From assembly GCA_946811695.1 (NCBI GenBank), contig OX328125.1:42962709-43026708 (forward strand): a DNA stretch of 64,000 bases. Direction: 5' to 3'. Made by a program: the position numbers and the translations under genes. The notes beneath the pieces are model-generated. The model had not been told where the DNA came from, did not search any database, and saw nothing but the letters and a program-made list of their open reading frames with translations. Of this stretch, positions 11,001-21,719 are shown in pieces; within the stretch, counting starts at the first letter, position 1; each line of letters starts with the position of its first letter. The DNA is from Gonocerus acuteangulatus (Eukaryota > Arthropoda > Insecta > Hemiptera > Coreidae).

Positions 11001-11099
11001 GTGACGGTCTTTTATTAATAAATATTGCTTGCTGAAATGTATTCTGCTTATTTTCATTTATGCTTTACAAGCCTAAATGTATTACTTACAAATACAAGT

Positions 11100-11331
11100 T
11101 ATCTAACGGTTAGTTAGAAACCATATTATATAAATATAGCAGTCAAAAAATGTTACTTTTAGTAGTGATTGTAGTGATTTTAAATACTTTTTTTCTCTTG
11201 ATAAGAGCGAGTATCTACATTTGCGAGCTCTATAATAAATAAATACATTTCATTACTATATTAACTTTTCATTATTAGATTAACTTTTCATTGCTATATT
11301 TATATAACATGGTTTCTAACCTTAGATAGCC
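11100..11331. mobile_element. MITE candidate with about 40-bp inverted repeats
   Basis: The left arm (11100-11141, containing ttagttagaaaccatattat) is inverted at 11293-11331 (containing aacatggtttctaacc). The core has tandem 'attaacttttcatta' motifs. Target duplication is uncertain. Confidence 0.55.
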
Positions 11332-11965
11332 TGTAAAGAAGTAATTGATAACCCGCAAAGAACCAGTAAACTCATGCGTAAGTACTAAATCACTGTTTAA
11401 AATCACGACAGATAGTTCTAAGTAACTGGATGTGGTCTTCGCAAACAGACCCGACCTGGAAATGTGACATTTTGAATTTCAGTGATGGTTTGCGTTTACA
11501 TTACTCGGATGTATTGGAATGTAATAGTCTGTAATGTGTCGGCTCTTATGTCCACTATACTGTGAGAACAAATACTCTGAGGACCTGGGACGTGGTGAGA
11601 GGTCGGGTTTTTTTGTAGTTGGAGCCCCCTACGTGACACCGTCCCTCCACAACAACTATCCAAGGGCACAAGTCATCTTCCAGTATCCACATCCTCACAA
11701 AGCTCCGTCTTAAAGCTAATAACCAGGCTCCGAAGTGGTCATGGCACAACACGAAATTACTGTCATTTCTCTGTATCGTGTCTCATTCGTGGTCAAGGAA
11801 ATTGCTTACCTCCAATAATTGGTCCCTTATTCTAGGAATATGCTTAGTACGTAATATCGCTTTGTAATTCATAGTCTGCAGAAATAGATATGATGTCTAT
11901 ATTTTTTTCGATATGGTTACATAGAGTGGTCAGTCGTCTTGGTCAAGCAAGCATAAATAAATAAA
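11332..11965. other. No gene seen
   Basis: Contains a 65-codon minus-strand frame at about 11555-11752 in a slightly GC-richer patch, without a recognisable domain. Confidence 0.4.
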
Positions 11966-11967
11966 TA

Positions 11968-12163
11968 TACTGGGTATCCCGTGTTGTGATTCTAAAAATG
12001 TGATCGTTATTTACGATGAATTAACCAAAAATCCGAAAAATGCAGTTTTTAATAAAGAAAACCCCTACTTTTGAAAAAACGCTCATTTCTGCCTCCCTGA
12101 ACTACAAATGACGTGCAGAATGAACCCCTAAAGTTAAGACATCTCAATGCGGGACACCCTGTA
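11968..12163. mobile_element. Small MITE with mariner-like termini and TA flanks
   Basis: The left end TACTGGGTATCCCGTGTTGT and the right end read inward (TACAGGGTGTCCCGCATTGA) are imperfect inverted repeats. TA flanks both (11966-11967 and 12164-12165). CAGGGTGTCCC-type ends with TA duplication are typical of Tc1/mariner relatives. There is no coding content in the 196-bp body. Confidence 0.65.
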
Positions 12164-12286
12164 TAGTTGCTTAGTAATATTCAAGACCAATAAGTTCTTG
12201 TTTTGGAATATTTCTTTTTTTGAAGTGATTGAGGCGTAAAACATCATTATCGTCCTCCCACAACTTTGTAAACAACATATCAAATG

Positions 12287-12473
12287 GGGGTCTCCCGTGG
12301 TCTAATGGCTAGCGCCTTGGATTCATAAGCGGGAGATGGTGGGTTCGATTCCCAACCTCCGGCAGGAATTTTATCATCCCACAGCTCGCTGGTAAAATTC
12401 CTCACTACACCCTGGATGTCGGCGCTAATGACCTAGATGTAGATGCGCCGTAAAAAAAAACAAAAAAAAAAAA
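12287..12473 (+). mobile_element. tRNA-derived SINE, full length, with target duplication
   Basis: The head resembles a tRNA gene. It has an A-box-like segment (tggtctaatggctagcgcc), an anticodon-loop-like ttcataa, and a B box (ggttcgattcc), so an internal RNA polymerase III promoter is likely. The body ends in a conserved hairpin-like tail (ggcgctaatgacctagatgt then agatgcgccgt) and a poly-A tract. The identical 12-bp acatatcaaatg lies on both sides (12275-12286 and 12474-12485), proving retroposition. This is the reference copy for the other SINE pieces in the window. Confidence 0.88.
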
Positions 12474-12711
12474 ACATATCAAATGACTGACCGTCCATAG
12501 CTCTTGGACTACGATTATTATTGGTACTTTTATTTTCAATATTAGTCTTTTCTTTCTTAAATCGTGAAACATATGTGTGATTGCAATACAGTGTTATTCA
12601 CAAAATCCGATTTTGTAATTATTCGACTGAAAAATCTGACCCAGGAACACTACATTTTTGACGAAATTGGAGCAAAATCGATGCGCGTTTGATATTGTGT
12701 TAATACATTCC

Positions 12712-12760
12712 CAGGGCGCTAACGGCCTAGATGTCAATGCGCCGTAAAAAACAACAACAT
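12712..12760 (+). mobile_element. SINE or LINE 3' tail fragment
   Basis: Contains only the tail hairpin (gggcgctaacggcctagatg, then tcaatgcgccgt) and a short A-rich end. It is strongly 5'-truncated. Confidence 0.65.
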
Positions 12761-13504
12761 ATTTTTAAAGGCATTTAGACAGGAAGATTCGAATAAAATA
12801 ACTTGAAAGCGACATCCTCTACCGTAGTAGAGGAATCTTGGGAAAAACTAGAACTTGGGTTTCTGGTGCAGAAAAACGGCGGTAGCACTTACAAAAAATA
12901 CAAAAACAAATATGTTCATTTCTGGACGTTTTAAATTTCATTAAATATCTTGAAGACGGTTGCGTGACAAATGAAAGGTTCGAAAGCTTAAAAATTTCCT
13001 ACCAAAAATATTTAATGCACGAATTTCGAAAGGACTTTGTCAGTCAGTGGTTCGGAAATGTTGTTTTTTTTTGTTTTTTTATCTATCCGTCTCTATCACA
13101 TATATCTTTGTGAGAGTGTGTTGCGTTAAACATTTTGTAATTTAATCTTATCCTCGTTTTTTAGTTCAGCCGAGTTTCCTCACGACCTGCCATCATGTAC
13201 CATTAACTTTTCTTCACGGTACATCATCCCTAACAGCCTCGGTCATTTCTTTCTGCAACCTACAGAGCAATATCTTATGAGGGAATGTCGCTTTCTCCGG
13301 TGATCAGCACGAGCAAAGCCAGAGAAAGCACTCGTTCCTTTGAGCACATTAGAGTTAATTTAATTTCATATTCATTTTAGCACGTTTCCTCCCTCAGTAA
13401 CTGATTCAAAGCAATTTAAGATGACGACCCGCTAAAACAATCCGGATGTGATGACGAGAAATGTCAACGTTTCATAAGAGGTTACGAAAAAACCTGTCCA
13501 TCAA

Positions 13505-13507
<3 letters not shown>
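12761..13507. other. No gene seen
   Basis: AT-rich sequence with a T-rich run near 13060 and no recognisable repeat or frame. Confidence 0.4.

Positions 13508-13569
<62 letters not shown>
13508..13569. repeat. (TA)n then (AG)n microsatellite
   Basis: About 20 TA units followed by about 10 AG units, abutting the left end of the foldback element. Confidence 0.92.
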
Positions 13570-13570
<1 letters not shown>

Positions 13571-14796
13571 GGTGATTTAGGTCTAAGTAGCCAAACTGTA
13601 GGAGGTGATTGTAGACATAATTTCCAACAAAAAAGTTCATTTGAAGTATGGTCTGATTCCGGAAGGAAAAAGGGGCTATGTCCAATTTTCTATTTTTTTA
13701 GCGTAGTCATGTTTTATAATGAATAAGAAAGGATTGCTCAAAAACTATTCAAGATAATTAAATTCGAATTATGCCATCATAAAATAGATAAAATTTTCCT
13801 TTAAAAAACAGTAATTTAATTCATTAGAACCATTATTAAAAGATACTTTCTCTGGACGTCCAATAACGCACTTCTGTTTTTATCAATGAATCAGAGTTTT
13901 TTCACGAATTTTTTCCTTAGCCACCTAACGGACTACAGATTCAATATTTACAGGAAAACGTCTACGTTTAGTAAGCATTAAATCCATGCAAATGAAGTGG
14001 AGGTTTATTGAGGGATAAATTGAATGATTGGCTCCCTTTTGTCAAAAAAATGTAGAATGTAGTTTTGTTACTTTCAAAGACCTGTGAAGAAATTAAAAAT
14101 TATTCATTTTTTATTGGCGAAACTGTGGGTATCCATTGCCCAGTCCAGAATCAATAAAAATAACTGAAAGAAACGATTAGAACAGATTTTCATTTGGGGG
14201 ATATGTTACATTTTGTGCTTTTTAAATTTTCATTGATTTATCATTTACACGAAGTAGTTTGCACTAAAATATTTGCTAATATATTTAATAACTACATTCC
14301 ACATTGTTCCATAATCGTTCAATTTATCCCTCAATAAACCTCCACTTCATTTTCATGCATTTAATGCTTACTAAATGTAGACGTTTTCCTGTAAGTATTG
14401 AATCTGTAGTCCGTTAGGGGGCTGAGGAAAAAATTCCCGAATAAACTCTGATTCATTGATAAAAACAGAAGCGCGTTATTGGACGTCCAGAAAGTATCTT
14501 TTAATAATGGTTCTAGTGAATTAAATTACTGGTTTTTTTTTTTTTAAAGAAAATTTTATCTATTTTATGATGGCATAATTCGAATTTAAATATCTTGAAT
14601 ATTTTTTGAGCAATCCTTTCTTATTCATTATAAAACATGACTACGTTAAAAAAAAAAAAAAAAAAAAACAACAGAAAATTGGACATAGCTCCTTTTCCTT
14701 CCGGAATCGGACCATACTTCAAATGCAACTTTTTTGTTGGAAATTATGTCTACAATCGCCTCGTAGAGTTTGGCTACTTAGACCTGAATATATACC

Positions 14797-14800
<4 letters not shown>
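13570..14800. mobile_element. 1.2-kb foldback element with about 460-bp arms
   Basis: The left arm (13570-14027) is inverted almost throughout at 14315-14797. Shared landmarks include taggtctaagtagccaaact, 'tggacgtccaataacgc' and 'ggtttattgagggataaatt'. The loop (14028-14314) is AT-rich and non-coding. The outer ends read (ca)gggt..., like the MITE at 11968, so a Tc1/mariner-like mover is plausible. (TA)n tracts border both sides, consistent with insertion into a TA repeat. The arms differ by scattered substitutions and small indels, including an expanded poly-A (14649-14667), so they have been separate for some time. Confidence 0.8.

Positions 14801-14839
<39 letters not shown>
14799..14839. 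repeat. (TA)n microsatellite
   Basis: About 20 TA units directly after the right end of the foldback. It is probably the other half of the microsatellite at 13508. Confidence 0.9.
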
Positions 14840-14841
<2 letters not shown>

Positions 14842-14848
14842 TTTACCC

Positions 14849-14982
14849 TTTTAATGCGCACCAACAACTGTGCTATTACCGCTGACATCCATTGAGCAGC
14901 AAGGAATTTTCCGGTGGATTCGAATCCACCGTCTCCCGCTTGAGAATCTATGGCGTTAGCCACGATACCACGGGGAGACCCC
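14849..14982 (-). mobile_element. tRNA-derived SINE, minus strand, internally deleted
   Basis: Read on the minus strand it starts ggggtctccccgtggtatcg, has a B box (ggattcgaatccacc reads as its complement), and ends in the tail hairpin (gcgcattaaaa). It is about 55 bp shorter than the copy at 12287 because the central segment is missing. Confidence 0.75.
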
Positions 14983-15338
14983 TTGTTCGATGTTGTTCCC
15001 ATTTGGCAATCAAATTATTGGTCTAAAATGAAAAGAAAAGTTATTCCATCCACTGGAACACTTTTTTTTCGGCCAGAAAAGCTTATACCGAACAGTGTTG
15101 CGATTATAGCCTTTCATGTACATTTTTTATTGATATGAAGAATTGGGAATCAAATGTACTTGTTTTAGACTTGTTGTGTTATCATAAGACTGAACATACA
15201 TAGCTATTAGACTACGATGTGCAAACAATGAAAAGAAATCAAAAACGTTTTTCCCCTCCAAAATAATGATGCTTTTATTGTATCCAACTCACGAGCTCCA
15301 ATAGAATACAGTTTACAGGGTATACATCATACGGTTTT

Positions 15339-15389
<51 letters not shown>

Positions 15390-16545
15390 TGGATAACTAT
15401 AATTTATTCAAAGAAAGGTGGCTTTGTCATGGTTGGGTTCGTTTCTTTCAGTAGTATAGAAATATTAGTAACTTCTATTGTAATATTTCTAAATCACACC
15501 AATGATAAGCGTTATTTGGAAACAGGCTGATTCTGTTTCAATGATTTGGATGTTTTCTTTAAATATTTTAATTATTTAGTAATTCTGTTAGATAATATGA
15601 AAAAAATGGATGCCTACAGAATTATGGCTTTTCCGCGCAACCGATCGGTTTTGGATAAAAATAATCTATTTCAATTCAAATTAATCCTTAACCAGATATA
15701 TGTATATATATATTTCTGTAATAGTGATAATGAGGATTTTCTTAAATATGCTTATCGCTTCTTTATCATGATGTATTCTGATATCGTAAAGCGTGGTTTG
15801 GTGTTATCATTTAATTGGCATTTCTTCCTTATTGAAGAGTATTAATAAAGGAGAAGCTGCTGCGATTCTCCTGTCTAAAGGTAGTTAAATTAATTAATTA
15901 ATAAGCGAGAAGAATTCGTTCTTACTATACTAAGAATTGGGCATTCACGCTTGATTAATTCATATTTTATGATGGTGTAGGACAAGCTGTAGACTGTGCT
16001 ACGTTCCACTAGCAATTACACAGCTACTTACTAACTGCAGAGAAAGAGAAAAAATTGGCTGACCAAATGATTTACACGAATTGCTCACATAGGACCAAAC
16101 AATTCCAACTTTTTTAATTGGTTGAAATTTATTTATCATTAAAATGACTATTTATTTATTTTAAATAACTATATTTAGTTATTAATATTTTTTTCTATTT
16201 TTACTATTTATTAAATTATCTTCCGAATTATCTATTGGTTTTTGTTTATATTTGAATGTTATGTTTATATATAGTAGTTGTATATAATTGGTAATTTTGA
16301 TCGCACATTGACTTGAAGAGAAAATTACCACTTTGTGAACTCTCAATAAATTAACAAATTAATTAATGGTATATTTAAAATGTGTATATATTACACATAA
16401 TATTATGTGTATATACTATCGAGATCAGGTTTCTGTCCTTATGGAAGGTTTACTAAATTGTGTGGTTTAGTTCCTGAATATTGGCTTCTAAAATAATAAT
16501 AACTTGTCTACTTCGTCCCCTCAGTAACCCTAAATATAACATATA
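14983..16545. other. No gene seen; includes a long poly-T tract
   Basis: A T-run of about 50 bases at 15339-15388 could be the tail of an unrecognised minus-strand retroposon. The rest is AT-rich. A 99-codon frame at 15546-15845 is AT-biased and unrecognised. Confidence 0.4.
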
Positions 16546-16551
16546 TATGTG

Positions 16552-16612
<61 letters not shown>
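16546..16612. repeat. (TA)n microsatellite
   Basis: Interrupted by a few C bases at its start, then about 25 uninterrupted units. Confidence 0.92.
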
Positions 16613-16616
<4 letters not shown>

Positions 16617-17456
16617 CTTCTATTACATTTTTGTTTATGTACAACATATTTTCACTTTGTACACATTTGCATATATTATAACTTCCTCAACCGCTTTGAA
16701 GGGATGTATGTTTTCAGATTACCGAATATTTTTTGTTGCTCAGAAAATATTATAAGGATAACACAGGTTGCATTTAAGTTATCTCGGTATTCTCCACACC
16801 CATTTATTACATTTGCTGATGGTTTTTATCAAAATGTAGGCGAACGATTTCTTACTTCTAACTACTATTTCTTAGAATATTTGGAGCATTAACAACAAAC
16901 AACAATAACAAAGAGTCATGATGGGTTTCCGAATTTGATGGGTGCCTATTTTTGAAGATATTACCAGACTATTCTATAGACCAAGTATTTTCCCAAAATG
17001 GGGTTCCAATGTTTTCTTTTGTTGCTTGACTTATTATAAAGAGTGAATCTTCTATTTGGGGAAGTAGAGTTAGAGTAAGTTTTCTATTCTCACAAGATTT
17101 CCTATCAAAATAATAAACTCTATCTATTGAAGGCTATCCAAATAACATTAGGGATAAGAATGTCTTGGTAAAGCGCTATAATGACACGAGTCTGATTTTC
17201 TTTTATTAATAAAATAAAATAAAAATTTATTTGGCTTAAATGTAAAGGAACATGATAGGATTGAAGGAAGGTGGATTTCAAATGTATATACATACAGCTA
17301 TTCGTATTATTGGTTTATTACTCCATGTTTTTTTTTTTTTTTTTGTTTTTTTTTATTATAGCTTGTTGGTTTTTCTCTTTGTTTAAACAAAGAAATATCT
17401 ATCTTGTTGTTGTGATGTTATGTAGGCGTGGCTTCCGTTGGGTTATCTTTGTACCT
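16613..17456. other. No clear gene; possible older LINE sequence
   Basis: AT-rich with a T-run at 17330-17353. The stretch 17040-17160 lies just upstream of the LINE relic at 17457 and could be its degraded RT region, but no motif is good enough to call. Confidence 0.35.
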
Positions 17457-17657
17457 GAGAATCCTTTGTCCCCTTTTTGTCGCCACGGTACTTTCCACGT
17501 GTCTGAGTTCCTTCAAGTATTCAGAAATATAACTAGCTACTTTCTTGATGTTAGGCACATTTTATTGGACAGTCCAACATTCCAAGATGCTTGGAAGCGG
17601 CATGCCCTTAACTCCCAAACGCCCTTAAGGAACTATTTTCAAAAAGACGCCTCGTAA
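17457..17657 (+). pseudogene. LINE ORF2 C-terminal fragment, plus strand
   Basis: The frame reads ENPLSPFCRHGTFHVSEFLQ and later FLDVRHILLDSPTFQDAWKR, HALNSQTPLRNYFQKDAS, stop. A C-x2-C-like cluster before VRHILLxCP-x-FQ is the typical distal end of Jockey/CR1-type LINE ORF2 after the RNase H or RT domain. Here the usual Cys of 'LDCP' is Ser and an extra segment separates the parts, so it is a decayed copy. It faces the minus-strand LINE at 17929. Confidence 0.5.
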
Positions 17658-17921
17658 AAAAATCAATAGGATGCTTCTAAGACCTGAAGCTTTATAATCG
17701 GATATAGTTGATAACTTGAGTATTAGTTGTATAGCCTAAAATTGCATAAACTGTGTACATTTATTTATTTTGTCAGAGTGGAAGTAATTATTGTGTGAGT
17801 GAGATTAGTGTGGGAATAAATGTACAGAGTGATAGCATTTATTATGTGCGTGTTTGTGTGAATGTGTATTTTGTGTACTTGTGATTGTACATTGTAATGT
17901 AAATAGTCATTTTAGGTTTTT

Positions 17922-17928
<7 letters not shown>

Positions 17929-17997
<69 letters not shown>

Positions 17998-18720
17998 GCG
18001 TGCCAACCTTAGGGTCATTAACGCCATTGAATGAAACTTTCATTATATTTGGAGGTGGTATTTTTACCTCATTTCTTTTGAATTTAATAATTGTTTGAGT
18101 CAGCTTTTGGATTTTATTTAATTATTGTCATTATTCATCATTGATCCTGGTAATTTTTACTTGCTTAAATTACTTGCAGTTTATTTTCCACGCAATATTT
18201 ATTTGCGTACCTGTACACCAAACAAATGTAACTAAACGCAATCATACACAAGCACGCGCACACAAACACAAACACACACACACACACTTATGCACTCACC
18301 CATTCACATATACCAACCCATATCCATGCAACCTCACTCACATATTCTGTAACACAGACAAAACACACACACACCATAATCTATCCTGCTTATTTACCTA
18401 TTTAATCCTATGTCTTTAGATTTTATTTATTAGTTCCGTTTTGTCTACAAAGTTTAATACCTTTCTAACGTTATCAGCATCATTTCCAAGTATTTCATCC
18501 ATAATGTCTGATAACATTAGCTCTTCTCTAATTGACTGATATATTTGGCATTCTGTGTGTACATTTTTCACTGATATTTGAACGTTGCATGATTCACAGA
18601 TTGGGGGTGGTTTCTTAGAAAAAAGGAATGAATGCGTTAATCTTGTAGGCATAATCCGCAATCGACTTAAGGCAACTTTATGTTTTCTATTGATGCTGGG
18701 TGGGGTCTTCCAAGCTTTAA
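17929..18720 (-). mobile_element. 5'-truncated LINE, minus strand
   Basis: Read on the minus strand: an ORF2 C-terminus, a 3' UTR holding a CA/ACAC-rich microsatellite (complement of 18250-18380), a conserved 3' hairpin (atggcgttaatgaccctaag, then gttggcacgcct) and a poly-A tract (the T-run at 17929-17995). The tail hairpin resembles the SINE tail at 12421 in arrangement: GGCG-xTAATGACC, then GCGCC-like, then A-run. Confidence 0.72.
18418..18720 (-). pseudogene. LINE ORF2 C-terminus (RLRIxxTRLTHS motif)
   Basis: The minus-strand frame runs KAWKTPPSINRKHKVALSRL, RIMPTRLTHSFLFSKKPPPI, CESCNVQISVKNVHTECQIY and so on to a stop at 18418. The block RLRI-GHTRLTHSYLF-xxxPPP-C-x2-C-x(4)-TVKHxLxEC is diagnostic of the end of Jockey/I/CR1-type LINE ORF2. 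His at the zinc-like site is kept (VHTEC). A stop occurs upstream of KAW, so only the distal piece is open. Confidence 0.78.
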
Positions 18721-18730
18721 GTGTCTATTT

Positions 18731-19747
18731 TATTTCTATTCTATTTGTTGTTGTCTTTTATTTGCCATGTAGATTGCCTACAGGTTCCCAGACTATTTCC
18801 TGCAGGTAATTAATGATATTATTCATTGGGGCCCCATGATAGGGAACGCAAGGCTTAGATTCAGGTTTAATGTCAGATCCGATGTACCTTCAAGAGAAAC
18901 TAACACATTTTGTATATAGTGTCTTTAGTATTAGATTTTGGAGTATGTTTTATTTAATCTAATTATATTTGAGGGCCCAGAAGTCAATGGGTCTAAGTAA
19001 CATTTTTGAAAAAAAATTAGTTACAGGAATAGATTGTGAACAGCGCAATCTTGTGGATGGTAAAGATATCCAAATGATTTTCTTGACAGTTGCTGCCACC
19101 TAGCTTGTGTTCTCTTGAGTATTGTCACTTCTGTAATATTAAGTCCAGAAGGGAACGAAGAGGTCTATGCGCGGATTCTCTAATTCTTTTGTATATTAAT
19201 CATAAAGCGGATGATTTACCTATTCTGTATTATCGATAATTAACAGCTATGGGCCTGAGGATTCGTATAGTATGATCGGAAGTGTAAAAAATAGTTTTTG
19301 CTATTACCACATATGTTCAACTTTGACTTAATTTTTTCCAAAACATTGTGTTTGTTACTTAGTCCGCTTGACCTCTGGGTTCCTCATTTTTTGAACGCCT
19401 AGTAAATGTGGTTTCGCCTTATGTTAAAAATGTAACAGTTTTTTTATTATGCTAATGACCTTAGCACTCGACACACTTGACAGAAAAAAGTACCAACTAA
19501 TACATTTCGTAGTGTTTTGATGAGCTGCGCACACATCGTTATCTTGCCTATACTATCTACACTTTCATAGTTCAAACGAAGGATCCTGTTTATATGGTAC
19601 TCGCGAACAGATTAAGGGAATAGAAATGAAAGAATTAGTAACATTTGCTGAACGGTAATTGTGAATATCCAAAAACGACAAAATACTATTTTTAACATGT
19701 TATATTACATTATCTATTTGTTATGAAACGTGACATATTCTAATCGG
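18731..19747. other. No clear gene; possibly older LINE sequence at its left
   Basis: Up to about 18850 may be the degraded upstream part of the minus-strand LINE. Beyond that only AT-rich sequence without recognisable features was seen. Confidence 0.4.
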
Positions 19748-19875
19748 CACGGATAGCGTCAACCTCAGCACGGAGCGCGGATAGCGTCAACCTCAGCACG
19801 GAGCGCGGATAGCGTCAACCTCAGCACGGAGAGCGGATAGGGTCAACCTCAGCACGGAGCACGGATAGCGTCATC
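19748..19875. repeat. 28-bp tandem repeat, about 4.5 copies
   Basis: The unit starts ggatagcgtcaacctcagca and recurs at 19751, 19779, 19807, 19835 and 19863, exactly 28 bp apart. It is GC-rich within AT-rich surroundings, and one unit carries 'gggtc' for 'gcgtc'. It directly precedes the AAGGCTCG-rich element. Confidence 0.92.
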
Positions 19876-20622
19876 AGGTGAACCTAGTGTTGTAAAAGAG
19901 CGCGCCTTTAAGGCTAGAAGGCGTGGCTCCTAAAAGCTCGAGCTCTCAGAGCTTGGACAGGGCTCGATAGAAGGCGCGAGCCTTGAAGGCTCGGCTCGGG
20001 AAAAGGCGCATGCTTTGAAGCCTTTTACTTATCATTTCCAAAATGGCGGAAGGCGGGCAAACTTTATCATGACATCGATAAACTAGATTATATGGATCAC
20101 TAATTGGTTAAAAATAGTAACTTTGTCTAAAAAATAAATTCTGTTAGACGGTCATGGCAACACTGTCATACTTCTTAAATGGCATGACACTGTCATACTT
20201 TTATCTCCCTTAAATAATAGAAGTCCATACAATTTTTCATGCAGATTTTAATCTATAAGAATACAGGATTTTAATAAAATCAGCTAAATGAGACACTTTA
20301 TTTAGCGTAATCATTAACGTTATAAACTGAACTATGTTGAATTTTAATAAATTACAAATGAAGCAAAATAAGAATTATCAGAGATAACAGCTAAATTACC
20401 TCCCTTAGTAAATAAAGATGCCGTTAAAAATTTATATTTATTATTGTTAAATAAATGGTGAGATATGTCACCAAAAAATCGAAATGAATAAAATGTAATA
20501 ATTAAAGAGTAAGTAATTATTGTATATAGATAATCTAGTAAAGCACTAGAAAGGGTTTGACTATAACCGTGCTTGCCGAAGCTCTACCTTCCCAGGGCTC
20601 CAAGGCCGAGCCTTCAAGGCTC

Positions 20623-21719
20623 CAGAGATGGGCATAATTTTATTTATAAATAAAAATACGAATTTATTCGTACTTCATATATTTGTGAATACGAATATAA
20701 ATAAATTCGTACTTCATATATTTGTGAATACGAATATAAATAAATTCGTACTTCATATATTTGTGAATACGAATATAAATAAATTCGTATTCATAAGTGT
20801 GAATACGAATTTATTTGTATTCACATATATTAAATATAAAAATACAAATAAAATTTTATTCGCAAATTTTTCTGCGAATACAAATAAATTCACAGAAAAA
20901 ATTGTAAATAATCACAACAAATGTGAATATTTACAAAAAATCAAGTGATTACAAAAAAAATCACATTAAAATATACGAATAAAAATTTATTCACATTATA
21001 ATTTGTGAATAAAAATTTATTCACAATAAAATTCGCAAGAAATTATGAATTTATTCGTATTAAGATGATATTACGAAAGTTATTGAAGGTGATTTTTTTT
21101 TTTTTTTTTTTTTTTTAGGGCGTTTCACGTCTAGGTTATTAGCGCCTAGATTTTTTTCCCCCCGAGTCCGCCGCGGGGCCACCACCCATGCTGCAGGGAC
21201 ACAGTTTGTCATCTGTACCTCCAAAAAAAAAAACAAAAACAAAAAAAAACACCTTCAATAACATTCGTAATATCATCTGAATACGAATAAATTCATAATT
21301 TATTTTCGAATTTTATTGTGAATAAATTTTTTTTCACAAATTATAATGTGAATAAATTTTTATTCGTATATTTTAATGTGATTTTTTTTGTAATCACTTG
21401 ATTTTTTGTACATATTCACATTTTTTGTGATTATTTACAATTTTTTCTGTGAATTTATTTTTATTCGCAGAAAAATTTGCGAATAAAATTTTATTTGTAT
21501 TTTTATATTTAATATATGTGAATACAAATAAATTCGTATTCACACTTATGAATACGAATTTATTTATATTCGTATTCACAAATATATGAAGTACGAATTT
21601 ATTTATATTCGTATTCACAAATATATGAAGTACGAATTTATTTATATTCGTATTCACAAATATATGAAGTACGAATAAATTCGTATTTTAATTTATAAAT
21701 AAAATTATGCCCATCTCTG
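20623..21719. mobile_element. 1.1-kb palindromic hAT element with 8-bp target duplication
   Basis: It begins CAGAGATGGGCATAATTTTA and ends with the same sequence inverted, and is flanked by the identical octamer caaggctc (20615-20622 and 21720-21727). The arms (to about 21089 and from about 21251) are near-perfect inverted copies of about 460 bp and contain a 39-bp tandem repeat (starts 20667, 20706, 20745). CAGAGATGGGCA termini with an 8-bp duplication indicate hAT. There is no transposase. The loop holds a retroposon-like insert. Confidence 0.87.
21090..21250 (-). mobile_element. Retroposon fragment in the loop of the palindrome
   Basis: A T-run (21092-21117) is followed by 'agggcgtttcacgtctaggt' and 'tattagcgcctaga', which is the SINE/LINE-type tail hairpin on the minus strand. 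A GC-rich body then ends in an A/C-rich run at 21222-21250. It separates the arms 'gttattgaaggtg' and 'caccttcaataac'. Confidence 0.5.

Noticed and set aside
18250..18380. CA-rich stretch as an independent minisatellite or CRISPR-like array
   Set aside because: It is an irregular (CA)n-type low-complexity tract in the 3' UTR of the minus-strand LINE, with no spacer structure.
20628..20948. 106-codon frame with NTNINKFVLHIFV repeats
   Set aside because: It is produced by the 39-bp tandem repeat (13 codons) in the arm of the hAT palindrome; the opposite arm gives the same protein on the other strand. Not a gene.
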